DNA of 64,000 bases, from NCBI GenBank assembly GCA_902493145.1, contig CABUOA010000009.1:5294-69293 (forward strand). The letters run 5' to 3'. This stretch comes from an uncultured Collinsella sp. (GTDB taxonomy: Bacteria > Actinomycetota > Coriobacteriia > Coriobacteriales > Coriobacteriaceae). The notes under the pieces are model-generated. The model made no database searches, was not told the origin of the DNA, and saw only the letters and a program-made list of their open reading frames with translations. The position numbers and the translations under genes were made by a program. Of the stretch, positions 8,605-17,610 are shown piece after piece (within the stretch, counting starts at the first letter, position 1; each line of letters opens with the position of its first letter).

Positions 8605-8710
8605 TGTATATATGGTGCATGAGAGTTTATACTATCTGATTCGCTTTTGCCTTCTAAAGTGAGCCGTTGCGCCGCGTCTTCCCCGGAATTGCAAAGCTTT
8701 TTCTTTTATT

Positions 8711-8740
8711 TTGATAGCCCGTGGTGCACTTGGGTATAAT
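8711..8740 (+). promoter_or_regulatory. Sigma-70 type promoter of the tRNA-Arg gene
   Basis: TTGATA at 8711-8716 and a perfect TATAAT at 8735-8740 are 18 bases apart. Initiation would fall close to 8747, a few bases before the tRNA 5' end at 8752. Confidence 0.8.
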
Positions 8741-8751
8741 GCCAAACGTTG

Positions 8752-8828
8752 GCCCTATTAGCTCAGGGGATTAGAGCGTCTGCCTCCGGAGCAGAAGGCC
8801 GTTGGTTCGAATCCAACATGGGGCACCA
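8752..8828 (+). tRNA. tRNA-Arg (anticodon CCG)
   Basis: A complete cloverleaf: the acceptor strands GCCCTAT (8752-8758) and ATGGGGC (8818-8824) pair with one G-U, the anticodon stem TCTGC/GCAGA encloses the loop CTCCGGA, and the T arm GTTGG/CCAAC holds TTCGAAT. The anticodon CCG reads the arginine codon CGG. The 3' CCA is encoded (8826-8828). It has its own promoter and terminator. Confidence 0.96.
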
Positions 8829-8839
8829 TCGAACGTGAG

Positions 8840-8874
8840 ACCGTCCGAACCTCGCATGGTCCGGGCGGTTTTTC
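8840..8874 (+). terminator. Intrinsic terminator of the tRNA gene
   Basis: ACCGTCCG at 8840-8847 pairs with CGGGCGGT at 8862-8869 (one T-G pair), extended inward by ACC/GGT, and is followed by TTTTTCTT. Confidence 0.85.
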
Positions 8875-8904
8875 TTATACCGACGCGACGTGATGGGACG
8901 TGGT

Positions 8905-11628
8905 ATGGCAGCAACGGATATCGAGCGCGGACTCTCGACCGCCGAGGTCGAGGAGCGCATCGCCGCCGGTAAGATCAACCGCAACATGGAGCTCAAGACC
9001 AAGTCGGTCAAAGAGCTCATCATCGAGAACCTCTGCACGCTGTTCAATTTGATCAACGTGATCTTGGCGTTCCTGGTCATTTTGACCGGTTCGTTTAAGA
9101 ATCTGACGTTCCTGTTCGTGGTGTTCCTCAATACCGCTATTGGCGTCATTCAGTCCATGCGTTCCAAGAAGATGGTCGATAAACTCACACTGCTGACCTC
9201 CAAGAAGGCCATCGCGGTGCGCGACGGCGCCGAGGTGGAGCTCGACCTGGACCAGATCGTGCTCGACGACATCATCCGCCTGGGGCGCGGCGACCAGATT
9301 CCTGCTGACGCCGTGGTGGTTTCGGGCGAGGCGCTCGTGAACGAGAGCCTGCTGACGGGCGAGAGCGACCTTATTAAGAAACAGCCCGGTTCCGAGCTCA
9401 TGAGCGGCAGCTTTATCGACTCGGGCCTGCTGCGCGCCCGCGTGATCCATGTCGGCGCCGACAACTACGTGGCCAAAATTAATAACGAGGCCAAGTACGT
9501 CAAAAAGGTCAATTCCGAGATCATGAATGCGCTGAACGCCATCGTGCGCTTTGCGAGCATCATCATGATCCCGCTCGGTTTGGCGTTGTTTGCCTCGAGT
9601 GTGAGCGAGCTGTGGGATGCCGCGGGAACCCCGGGCGATAGCGCGCTTTCGTGGTGCTTCTCCGAGCTGTTGGCCGGCCGCGTGCCTTCGTCGGCGCTGC
9701 TGTCCACGGTGGGCGCCTTGCTGGGCATGATCCCGCAAGGCCTGGTGCTGCTGACCTCGTCGGTGCTCGCCATCGCCACGGTGCGCTTGGCCCGCCGCAA
9801 GGTACTCGCGCAGCAGCTCTACTGCATCGAGACGCTCGCTCGCGTCGACGTGCTGTGCCTGGACAAGACGGGCACCATCACGTCGGGTCGCATGGAGGTC
9901 GAGGGTACCTATCCGCTACCGGTCGAGGGCGTTGCCCTGGGCGTGAGGGAGAACGAGGCATCTGTCCCCGCCGAGACCACGGTGCTCGATTTTGCCCTGG
10001 CTAACGTGGCGCGCGCGACTTCGGCCGATGCCAACGAGACCTGCCAGGCGCTGCTCAACTATTACGCCGATCGCCCGGTCGAGGTGTCCGAGCCGCTGTC
10101 GGTCATTCCGTTCTCGTCCTCCAAAAAGTGGAGTGGCGCTTCGTTTGCACAGGGCTCCTATGTGATGGGCGCGGCGCAGTTTGTGCTCTCTGATCGTGCG
10201 TTTGCCCAGGTCGAGAACCGTGTCGCCGAGCTTGCCGATACCTGCCGCGTGCTCGTTGTGGCGCGCGTGGACGGCTTTACGCCCGATGGCGATATGGTGG
10301 GCGAGGCCGAGCCCGTGGGCTTTGTGACCATTCGCGACGAGATCCGCGCCTCGGCGGCCGAGACTATCGGCTACTTTAACGAGCAGGGCGTGACCCTCAA
10401 CGTGATCAGTGGCGACGACCCGCGCACGGTGTCGTCGATCGCGCGCGTGGTGGGCGTGCCGGGTGCGGACGCTTATGTGGATGCCACGACGCTCGATACG
10501 CCGGCTAAGCTCGATGCCGCAGTGGACCGCTACCATGTCTTTGGTCGTGTGACCCCGCAGCAGAAGCGCGAGCTCGTGCAGGCGCTCAAGCGCCGCCAGC
10601 ACACCGTGGCCATGACGGGCGACGGCGTCAACGACGTGCTGGCGCTCAAGGAGGCCGACTGCTCCGTGGCGATGGCCGCCGGCTCCGATGCCGCGCGCAA
10701 TGTGGCCGAGATCGTGCTCGTCGATAACGACTTTGCCTCGATGCCCGCTGTGGTGGCCGAGGGCCGTCGTTCTATCAATAACCTACAGCGTTCTGCCGCG
10801 CTCTTTCTGACCAAGACGCTTTTCTCGATGGGCCTGGCGGCGTTGTGCATCGCACTGCCGCCGTACCCTTTCGAGCCGATTCAGATGACGCTCATCAACT
10901 TCTTCTGCATCGGCGCACCGGGCTTTGTGTTGGGCCTGGAGCCCAACAATGCTCGCGTGAAGGGGTCGTTCCTGACGAACGTGCTCAAGCGGGCACTGCC
11001 GGCGTCGCTTGCGGTCATTTTGGCCGCGGCGCTCGATATCTTTGTGGCGCGCGTGTTCGGCTTTAACCAGCTCACGCTGTCTACGATGTGCCTACTTACG
11101 TCGTGCGCGGCGAGTGTCAGCCTGATCTGGCGTATCTCGCAGCCCCTCACGCCCTTACGTGTGGCGCTCTTTGTGTTTGTAGTTGCCGGCATCCTGACGG
11201 GCGTTATCGGATTCCCGAAGCTGCTGTCTATTGCCAACCTGTCGATGGGCCAGATGGTTATCTTGGCTGTCATCGTGGTCATCACCTGCTCGGTGTTCTT
11301 TAAGCTCGCCACGATGATGGATTCGCTCAAGCCGCGTCGTCGTCATGCCGCAACTGGTTTTGGCCGCGGTGTGCGCGTCCGCTTGGGTCGCGGTGGCGGC
11401 AAGGTGAGCTCGACGGGTTCGACGGCCGAGCGTTTTGCCAAGCGCGTCGCCGCCGACATGGCGCAGCGCCGCGAAGCTCGCACCGTTCGTGAGGCCGAGG
11501 CCCGCGCACTCGAGGGCGTGGCCCAGGCCCAGCCCAAGAAAAAGAAGAGTACCGGAGTCAAGCGCTCCCGCGTGACCAAGTCCGCCCAAGGCATCAAAGT
11601 CTCGATGCCAAGCAAAAAGAAGAAATAA
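8905..11628 (+). CDS. Cation-transporting P-type ATPase, CtpE/calcium-ATPase-like
   Basis: An integral membrane P-type ATPase of about 907 residues. From the ATG at 8905, visible motifs are TGES at 151-154 (actuator), GMIPQGLVLLTSS near 274-286 (ion-binding M4), the phosphorylation site DKTGT at 320-324, and MTGDGVND in the hinge. The IPQG motif and overall layout resemble mycobacterial CtpE and other type II-like ATPases for which calcium transport has been proposed; the ion is inferred, not shown. Around 95 C-terminal residues after the last membrane helix are rich in Arg and Lys and end in KKKK, an unusual extension. Start codons at 8890 (GTG) and 8893 (ATG) are alternatives; none has a strong ribosome site. 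Confidence 0.88.
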   Translation: MAATDIERGLSTAEVEERIAAGKINRNMELKTKSVKELIIENLCTLFNLINVILAFLVILTGSFKNLTFLFVVFLNTAIGVIQSMRSKKMVDKLTLLTSKKAIAVRDGAEVELDLDQIVLDDIIRLGRGDQIPADAVVVSGEALVNESLLTGESDLIKKQPGSELMSGSFIDSGLLRARVIHVGADNYVAKINNEAKYVKKVNSEIMNALNAIVRFASIIMIPLGLALFASSVSELWDAAGTPGDSALSWCFSELLAGRVPSSALLSTVGALLGMIPQGLVLLTSSVLAIATVRLARRKVLAQQLYCIETLARVDVLCLDKTGTITSGRMEVEGTYPLPVEGVALGVRENEASVPAETTVLDFALANVARATSADANETCQALLNYYADRPVEVSEPLSVIPFSSSKKWSGASFAQGSYVMGAAQFVLSDRAFAQVENRVAELADTCRVLVVARVDGFTPDGDMVGEAEPVGFVTIRDEIRASAAETIGYFNEQGVTLNVISGDDPRTVSSIARVVGVPGADAYVDATTLDTPAKLDAAVDRYHVFGRVTPQQKRELVQALKRRQHTVAMTGDGVNDVLALKEADCSVAMAAGSDAARNVAEIVLVDNDFASMPAVVAEGRRSINNLQRSAALFLTKTLFSMGLAALCIALPPYPFEPIQMTLINFFCIGAPGFVLGLEPNNARVKGSFLTNVLKRALPASLAVILAAALDIFVARVFGFNQLTLSTMCLLTSCAASVSLIWRISQPLTPLRVALFVFVVAGILTGVIGFPKLLSIANLSMGQMVILAVIVVITCSVFFKLATMMDSLKPRRRHAATGFGRGVRVRLGRGGGKVSSTGSTAERFAKRVAADMAQRREARTVREAEARALEGVAQAQPKKKKSTGVKRSRVTKSAQGIKVSMPSKKKK

Positions 11629-11731
11629 CTACGCGCCCTGGCGATGTTGAATTGGTGCCTTGCTCCTGTGGGGCCGTGGCGATGTTATGCTCTAACCTCG
11701 ATTGTTTGAATTGCTTCGAAAAGAGGATGCC

Positions 11732-12874
11732 GTGATCTGCCCGCATTGCCTTAAGACTATCGAGGACGGCGCCTCGTTCTGCCCCTACTGCAACGCCTAT
11801 GTGGGTCCGGGCGATGGTCCCGAGCACACCGAGTTCGTGTTCTGTGAGGGCTGCGGTGCCCGTCTTTCTCCGCATGATCGCACGTGCCCCAAATGCGGAC
11901 GCCCCGCTCCGGGTATCCTCTCCGAGGACGCGGCCGCATCCGACCTGGCAGCGGGCCGCACGGCGGGCTTTCCGCGCCTAACGCAAGAGCAGATCGATAC
12001 CGAGGTGCCGCATGCGCCGGCCTCTGCCGCTGCGGTGCTTTCGGACGCCGCCGACCCCAATGAGACCTGCGTGCTGCCAGCTTTCGATAAGGATTTCGGT
12101 ATCCCCAAGGTCGATATTCCCACGCCCGTTTCCCTGCATGACGATGCTCAAAAACCCAAGCGCAAGGTGCACCCCGACGAGGACGCCTATCACAAGCATA
12201 AGCGTCATATTCCCAAGCCGCTCATTATCATCGCGGTCCTTGCCGTCGTGTGCGGTGGTGCCTATTGGTTCGTGACGGCCGATCCTATGGGTGTCATGCC
12301 TGGCTTCTACGACCAGTTTGGCCAGGCCGCGCAGACGACCTTCCCCACGCGTCAAAAGGGCGAGGCCACTGAGGACGATACCAAGCAGGACGATTCTGCC
12401 GAGGTGGTCCAGGAAGAAACCGTGCTCACCGATGATCAGCTCTATACCAGGCTCGACGGTCTGTATCAGACCATCGTGTCCTACGCTGACGAGGACCAGA
12501 TCGGCGAGGTCATCGATTCCTTTAACAACGGTTATCTCCGAACGCCGCTGTCCACCCGTCAGGAGCTGTCGCAGAGTGCCTACGCCCTGCGCGACCAGAT
12601 CAAAAAGACGCAAGATGAGCTCAACAATCTTAAGTATCAGGACGATACGGTCTATGCGGACGACATCGCCCACTTAAAGCAGCTTGCCGAGTGGATGTAT
12701 GAGCGCGTTGACGTGATCTGCCAGAGCTGGGATATCTCGCTGGCCATTCCCGATGGCGAGTCGATGAGTTCCCACCAAAGCGAGATCCTGGCGCCCATCG
12801 CGCAGGGTGGCAACAGCGCGCTGAACCAGTACGACGCCAATGTGGGTTCCTGGAAGCCGCAGCAGCGTTCCTAA
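11732..12874 (+). CDS. Zinc-ribbon membrane protein of unknown function
   Basis: A 380-residue protein with two N-terminal zinc ribbons, cysteines 3/6/17/20 and 38/41/52/55, a charged linker, one transmembrane helix near residues 163-183 and an extracytoplasmic C-terminal domain rich in acidic residues and predicted helix. I do not recognise the C-terminal domain. Such ribbon-helix proteins are common in Gram-positive bacteria, often as membrane-anchored sensors, but no function can be assigned. GTG 11732 is chosen because AAGAGG lies five bases upstream and the first ribbon starts at residue 3; an upstream TTG at 11702 would add ten residues. Confidence 0.8.
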   Translation: MICPHCLKTIEDGASFCPYCNAYVGPGDGPEHTEFVFCEGCGARLSPHDRTCPKCGRPAPGILSEDAAASDLAAGRTAGFPRLTQEQIDTEVPHAPASAAAVLSDAADPNETCVLPAFDKDFGIPKVDIPTPVSLHDDAQKPKRKVHPDEDAYHKHKRHIPKPLIIIAVLAVVCGGAYWFVTADPMGVMPGFYDQFGQAAQTTFPTRQKGEATEDDTKQDDSAEVVQEETVLTDDQLYTRLDGLYQTIVSYADEDQIGEVIDSFNNGYLRTPLSTRQELSQSAYALRDQIKKTQDELNNLKYQDDTVYADDIAHLKQLAEWMYERVDVICQSWDISLAIPDGESMSSHQSEILAPIAQGGNSALNQYDANVGSWKPQQRS

Positions 12875-12912
12875 AATTAGTTCGCCATAGTCGGCATAAC
12901 CTACGTGCGCAA

Positions 12913-12942
12913 TTGATGTAAGCCCGTGCTTATTGCTACAAT
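12913..12942 (+). promoter_or_regulatory. Promoter before the cyclophilin gene
   Basis: TTGATG at 12913-12918 and TACAAT at 12937-12942 are 18 bases apart, 39 bases upstream of the ATG at 12982. It likely drives the cyclophilin gene and the TPR gene 11 bases behind it. Confidence 0.65.
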
Positions 12943-12981
12943 TCGTACAAATATGCTTTAAACGCACGAGGAAGGAACCAC

Positions 12982-13524
12982 ATGTTTGGTTTTAAGAAAG
13001 AGCTCTACACGCCCGAGTATCAGCTTGTCGGCGACGAGTGCGCCGTAATCGAGACGTCGAAGGGTACCATCAAGGTCAAGTTTGACGGCGAGGGCGCTCC
13101 CATTCATGTCGCTAACTTCTGCGAGCTTTCCACGATGGGCTTCTATGATGGCCTTAAGTTCCATCGCTATGTGCCCGGTTTTGTTATCCAGGGCGGCGAC
13201 CCCAATACCCGCGACATGTCCGGCGCCGACGTCGCTGCCGGTCTTGAGGGCCCCGACGGCATGCCCGGCACCGGTGGTCCCGGCTACTGCATCAAGGGCG
13301 AGTTTGCCACCAATCCGCGCAACAGCCATGTCGATGGCGCCCTTGCCATGGCACGCTCCATGGATCCCGATTCCGCGGGTTCGCAGTTCTACTTCTGCCT
13401 GGGTGCCCAGCATAACCTCGATTCTGGTTACACCGTCTTTGGTACCACGGTCGAGGGTCTCGATGTGATTTCGCAGCTGCGTGCCGGCGACGAGATCGTC
13501 CATGTCGAGATCGTTCACGAGTAA
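12982..13524 (+). CDS. Peptidyl-prolyl cis-trans isomerase, cyclophilin type
   Basis: Catalyses proline isomerisation during protein folding. The 180 residues have no signal peptide, so a cytoplasmic location is expected. Family signatures are FHRYVPGFVIQGGDP with the catalytic Arg, GALAMARSMDPDSAGSQFYFCLG, and the YTVFGTTVEGLDVI segment. An AGGAAGGAA ribosome site precedes the ATG. It is followed after 11 bases by a TPR membrane protein, and the two probably share a transcript. Confidence 0.93.
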   Translation: MFGFKKELYTPEYQLVGDECAVIETSKGTIKVKFDGEGAPIHVANFCELSTMGFYDGLKFHRYVPGFVIQGGDPNTRDMSGADVAAGLEGPDGMPGTGGPGYCIKGEFATNPRNSHVDGALAMARSMDPDSAGSQFYFCLGAQHNLDSGYTVFGTTVEGLDVISQLRAGDEIVHVEIVHE

Positions 13525-13535
13525 AGGGGACTTCC

Positions 13536-14840
13536 TTGAATAGCCAGCTGATCCAACAGGGCCGCGCCGCTTACCGCGCGGGTGATTTTTCTGCTGCAGC
13601 CCAGATGCTTGGGGCGGCAAAGACTCCCGATGAGATTATGGGCGAGGCCGATCACCTTCGTGGCAACGCCTTGATGCACCTGGGCATGTATGCCGAGGCC
13701 GCCGAGGCCTATGCCGCCGCCCTCAACGACGGCACCTACGGCAAGCGCGGCGCGCTGCTCACCAACCGCGGCAAGGCGCTCGCCGCCGTGGGCGACTACA
13801 CGACGGCCGCCCAGGCGTTCTCAGCTGCTACGCAGGATGCTTCCTATGCCACGCCGTTCAAGGCCTATCTGGGCCTGGGCAATGCGCTGTTCCAGTCGGG
13901 CGACTATGCCAACGCGGGAACCGCCTTCCGTCAGGCTGCCATCGACGGCGCCAATCCGGCTCCTGCCGCCGCGCTCGGCGAGCTCGGTCGTTGCTTCATT
14001 AAGCTCGGCCGTCCGGCGGATGCCGTGGAGACTTACCGCACGGCTATCGACTTTGCCGGCCCCCGCGACGACACGCGTGCGCTCAACGCCGGCATGGGTC
14101 AGGCGCTTTCTGCCGCCGGCCGTCCCTCCGACGCACTCGACGCCTTTAATGCCGCTACTGCCGATGGCATCTACCAGCTCACCTCCGAGCAGGCCGATGA
14201 GCTTGCCCGCGTGCAGGATTCGCTTGCCGCGCTGTCTGCCCAGACGGCTATGGCCACGGCTCCGGCGCCCGCGATGGACGCTCCTGCCGTCGATCCGCTC
14301 GATCCTACGGGCGCGACCGGTCAGTTTATGCCCGATCCCTCGGACACCGGCTTCTTTACGCTGTCCGAGTCCGAGATGGTCCAGCAGGACCGTCAGGATC
14401 GTAAGCAGGCCAAGGTCCGTCGTCGCCATCGCCACACGGGTCTCAAAGTCTTCATCGTGCTGCTTCTGCTCATTTTGATTGCCGCGGGCGGTCTGGGCTT
14501 TGCCTACACGCGAGGCTTTGGCTTCCCGTCTCAGGAATCTGTCGTTGCCGATCTGTTCCAGGCTGCCGGCGATGGTGACACCGCAAAGGCCGAGTCTTGC
14601 CTGGCCTCGAGCCTGTCCGAGGACGCCAAGTCGATGATCATCTCCTCGATTCCGCAGGGTGCCACCGTGTCCGTCGAGGGCATGGATCAGTCCATGACCG
14701 AGACGACCGCCAAGGTGAAGGCATCGCTGTCCAAGGGCGGCGAGCAGGAGTACACCGTCAAATTCGTGCGCTCCGACAACCATATCGGCTGGGCCGTTTC
14801 TTCGCTCGATATGGATTTCTCGGCTGCTGACAACCAGTAG
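13536..14840 (+). CDS. TPR-repeat membrane protein of unknown function
   Basis: A 434-residue protein. The first about 230 residues are alanine-rich helical repeats matching tetratricopeptide units (for example GNALMHLGMYAEAAEAYAAAL and its successors), which normally bind partner proteins. A basic patch (RRRHRH) precedes a single transmembrane helix near residues 305-327, so the TPR domain is probably cytoplasmic and a short C-terminal domain of about 105 residues extracytoplasmic. I do not recognise the C-terminal domain. The start is TTG 13536 behind AAAGGGGA. It lies just upstream of mreB, but a hairpin and a possible promoter separate them. Confidence 0.8.
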   Translation: MNSQLIQQGRAAYRAGDFSAAAQMLGAAKTPDEIMGEADHLRGNALMHLGMYAEAAEAYAAALNDGTYGKRGALLTNRGKALAAVGDYTTAAQAFSAATQDASYATPFKAYLGLGNALFQSGDYANAGTAFRQAAIDGANPAPAAALGELGRCFIKLGRPADAVETYRTAIDFAGPRDDTRALNAGMGQALSAAGRPSDALDAFNAATADGIYQLTSEQADELARVQDSLAALSAQTAMATAPAPAMDAPAVDPLDPTGATGQFMPDPSDTGFFTLSESEMVQQDRQDRKQAKVRRRHRHTGLKVFIVLLLLILIAAGGLGFAYTRGFGFPSQESVVADLFQAAGDGDTAKAESCLASSLSEDAKSMIISSIPQGATVSVEGMDQSMTETTAKVKASLSKGGEQEYTVKFVRSDNHIGWAVSSLDMDFSAADNQ

Positions 14841-14862
14841 TGACCTTATGGGATTTAGCTTT

Positions 14863-14895
14863 GCCCGGCGCTTCACCGCAAGTGAGGTGCCGGGC
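14863..14895 (+). terminator. Hairpin between the TPR gene and mreB
   Basis: GCCCGGC at 14863-14869 pairs with GCCGGGC at 14889-14895, and the interior CTTCAC/GTGAGG extends the stem. No T run follows, so termination may be weak. A TATGAT at 14905-14910 just after it could be the -10 of the mre operon, but there is no recognisable -35. Confidence 0.45.
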
Positions 14896-14955
14896 TTGCG
14901 CTAGTATGATGGGCTAGTAGTTTTCCAGCAATCATCCAACACATCAGGAGTTGCG

Positions 14956-15999
14956 TTGTTTTCTTTGATGGATATGTTCTTCGGTAGCTATGCGGGCGAT
15001 CTTGCCATCGACCTCGGCACCGCAAATACGCTTGTCTCCGTGCGCGGCAAGGGCATCGTCATTCGTGAGCCCTCTGTTGTCGCCATCGACAAGAACGACG
15101 AGCGCATCTTGGCGGTCGGTATCGAGGCAAAGCGCATGCTCGGCCGTACGCCCGGCAACATCGTGGCCGTTCGTCCCCTGAAGGACGGCGTCATCGCCGA
15201 CTTCGATGTTACCGAGGCCATGCTTCGCTACTTTATCGATAAGGCGTCCGAGAAGCGCTATCCGTGGACTCCGCGTCCGCGTGTTGTCGTCTGCGTTCCC
15301 TCCGGTGTCACGTCGGTTGAGAAGCGCGCTGTCTTTGAGGCCACGATCCAGGCCGGTGCCCGCCAGGCCTATCTGATCGAAGAGCCTATGGCAGCCGCTA
15401 TCGGCGCCGACCTACCCGTCGAGGAACCCACCGGCTCCATGGTCATCGACATCGGCGGCGGTACCACCGAGGTCGCCGTTATCGCTATGGGCGGCATCGT
15501 CGTCTCGCAGTCCATTCGTATTGCCGGCGACGAGTTCGATCAGGCCATCCTCACGCACGTTCGTGATGCCTACAACCTGGCCATCGGCGAGCGTACGGCA
15601 GAGGACATCAAGATCAAGGTCGGTTCCGCCGTGCCGCTCAAGGACGAGCTCGACGTTGAGGTCAACGGCCGCGACGTGATCACCGGTCTGCCCAAGACCG
15701 TGCGCATCGAGAGCGAGGAGATTCGTCGCGCGCTCAACAAGCCGCTCGACGAGATGGCCAAGGCCGTCAAGGACGCACTCGACGCTACGCCTCCCGATCT
15801 TGCCTCGGACCTTATGTACTACGGCATTTTGCTGACCGGTGGCGGCGCGCTGCTGCGCGGTCTCGACGTGCGCCTGCGCGATGAGACCGGTGTTTCGGTC
15901 AACGTTAGCCCCACGGCGCTCGATAACGTCGTTAACGGCTGTGCCCGCGTGCTCGAGGCCAATGCGTTTGATGGCGGCTTCGTCCAGACCAATGCTTAA
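14956..15999 (+). CDS. mreB: Rod shape-determining protein MreB
   Basis: Bacterial actin that guides lateral wall synthesis with MreC, MreD, RodA and PBP2. The 347 residues show the actin nucleotide-binding phosphate-1 loop IDLGTANT, phosphate-2 IDIGGGTTEVAV, and the adenosine motif LTGGGALL. The start is a TTG at 14956 set five bases after CAGGAG. First gene of the mreBCD-mrdA-rodA operon, all on the same strand with short spacers, which indicates a rod-shaped organism. Confidence 0.96.
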   Translation: MFSLMDMFFGSYAGDLAIDLGTANTLVSVRGKGIVIREPSVVAIDKNDERILAVGIEAKRMLGRTPGNIVAVRPLKDGVIADFDVTEAMLRYFIDKASEKRYPWTPRPRVVVCVPSGVTSVEKRAVFEATIQAGARQAYLIEEPMAAAIGADLPVEEPTGSMVIDIGGGTTEVAVIAMGGIVVSQSIRIAGDEFDQAILTHVRDAYNLAIGERTAEDIKIKVGSAVPLKDELDVEVNGRDVITGLPKTVRIESEEIRRALNKPLDEMAKAVKDALDATPPDLASDLMYYGILLTGGGALLRGLDVRLRDETGVSVNVSPTALDNVVNGCARVLEANAFDGGFVQTNA

Positions 16000-16020
16000 T
16001 TTCCAAAAGGTGGATTCCAT

Positions 16021-17019
16021 TTGGCACGATCTTCGGGTTTCTCCACAAATCTGAATACCAAGCGACAATCAACGGGTATGCGCCCGTTGATTGTTTTCAG
16101 CCTGATTTCGGTGTTGCTTCTCACGTTTTACATCCGCGAGGGCGAGGCAGGACCGATTCATGCCGTGCGCTCGGGCGTGACGACGATTACCTCGCCGGTG
16201 CGCTTTGTGGGCTCGGCTGTGGCGGCTCCCTTCAATGCGATCGGTAACGTGTTCTCTAACCTTACGGCGTCGCAGGACACGCTTGACGAGCTTAAGAAGC
16301 AAAACGAGGAACTGACCTCTAAGGTTGCCGAGCTCTCCGAGGCTCAAAAGACCGCCGAGCGTCTGGAGGGGCTGGTCGGCCTGCAGTCGACCTATAACCT
16401 CAAATCGACCGCTGCTCGTATCGTTGGTGCCTCCGGCGATGCCTGGACCTCGACCGTTACCATCGACAAGGGCTCTGCCGACGGCCTTACCATCAACATG
16501 CCCGTGACGAGTTCTGCCGGTGTTATCGGCCAGATTATCGAGGTATCGGCCAAGACCTCTACCGTGCGCCTGATTGGCGACGAGAACTCCGGCGTATCCG
16601 CCATGGTGCAGGACACGCGCGCCCAGGGTATGCTGCAGGGTCAGGCTGACGGCACGCTGCGTCTTGAGTACGTGAGCGTCGACTCCGATGTTAAGGTTGG
16701 CGACATCATCGTGACCTCGGGCATTGGCGGTGTGTTCCCCAAGGGTCTACCGCTCGGCACCGTCTCGTCGGTTGAAAAATCCGCAAACGACGTGTACTAC
16801 ACCATTGTGGTGCGCGCCCAGACGACGGCCGAGAACAACGAGGAAGTGCTGGTCATCACCTCGCTGACCGACGAACAGTCGGCCTCGGATGAGGACGTGA
16901 GCACCGCTAATAGCACGCCGCAGGGAACGTCGCGCGATGCTGCGACCAAGACGAAGGACGAGAGCTCGGATGACGGTTCCGACACGTCCGAGACGACCGA
17001 TTCCGGCTCGAGCGAATAG
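16021..17019 (+). CDS. mreC: Rod shape-determining protein MreC
   Basis: Bitopic membrane protein of 332 residues that links MreB to the elongation synthases. An N-terminal transmembrane helix (about residues 21-37) is followed by a coiled coil (SQDTLDELKKQNEELTSKV region) and the beta-rich MreC domain with VTSSAGVIGQI and VTSGIGGVFPKGLPLG. The last about 50 residues are a Ser/Thr/Asp-rich tail, longer than the conserved core and likely disordered. TTG 16021 is chosen for its AAAAGGTGG ribosome site. Confidence 0.94.
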   Translation: MARSSGFSTNLNTKRQSTGMRPLIVFSLISVLLLTFYIREGEAGPIHAVRSGVTTITSPVRFVGSAVAAPFNAIGNVFSNLTASQDTLDELKKQNEELTSKVAELSEAQKTAERLEGLVGLQSTYNLKSTAARIVGASGDAWTSTVTIDKGSADGLTINMPVTSSAGVIGQIIEVSAKTSTVRLIGDENSGVSAMVQDTRAQGMLQGQADGTLRLEYVSVDSDVKVGDIIVTSGIGGVFPKGLPLGTVSSVEKSANDVYYTIVVRAQTTAENNEEVLVITSLTDEQSASDEDVSTANSTPQGTSRDAATKTKDESSDDGSDTSETTDSGSSE

Positions 17020-17030
17020 GGGGCATGTCC

Positions 17031-17597
17031 ATGGATCTACACGAGCAGGGGATGAGCTCCCGCACGTTTGTAATCGCCGCCATCGTGTGCGTGCTGCTGC
17101 AGGCAGGCCTGGCACCGCAGATCTCCATTGCGGGCGGTCGCGTCAACTTTATGATTATCCTGGTGTGCATAAGCGTGTTCTCGGGCGACCCGACCCGTGC
17201 CGTCGTGTGCGGTTTTTGCAGCGGCTTGTTCTATGACCTTTCCGCTGCCGTGCCGGTGGGCGTTATGTCGCTCCTGCTGACCGTGGGTTCTTTTGCCCTG
17301 GTGCATAGCGCCGCCGGTCAGACGGGCGGTACCCCGAGTGCGCGCGGCATCACGGTGGGTGCCTTCGCGCTCGTCATTAATGTGATCTACAGCATCATCT
17401 TGCTGTTTATGGGTTTGGAGACGAGCTTTGTCGTGGCGATCTTCGGTCATGCGCTGCCGTCTTCGATCCTGACGGGTCTGGTTGCCATTCCATTTTTGAT
17501 GTCCGGCGTCGTGCCGCAGTCCGGTTATGGATTCTCCGCACGTTGCGGACGCCAGACGGGCATGCGCTTTAAGCCCAAGACCCGTAAGCTCAAATAG
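17031..17597 (+). CDS. mreD: Rod shape-determining protein MreD
   Basis: A 188-residue integral membrane protein with about five hydrophobic segments, part of the elongasome. Sequence conservation in MreD is low; the call rests on size, topology, the hydrophobic GGRVNFMIILV and GFCSGLFYDLSAAVPVG segments, and the position between mreC and mrdA. ATG 17031 is preferred over ATG 17025 because the AGGGGG ribosome site ends only one base before the latter. Confidence 0.9.
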   Translation: MDLHEQGMSSRTFVIAAIVCVLLQAGLAPQISIAGGRVNFMIILVCISVFSGDPTRAVVCGFCSGLFYDLSAAVPVGVMSLLLTVGSFALVHSAAGQTGGTPSARGITVGAFALVINVIYSIILLFMGLETSFVVAIFGHALPSSILTGLVAIPFLMSGVVPQSGYGFSARCGRQTGMRFKPKTRKLK

Positions 17598-17610
17598 GGG
17601 AGGCTCGTAG

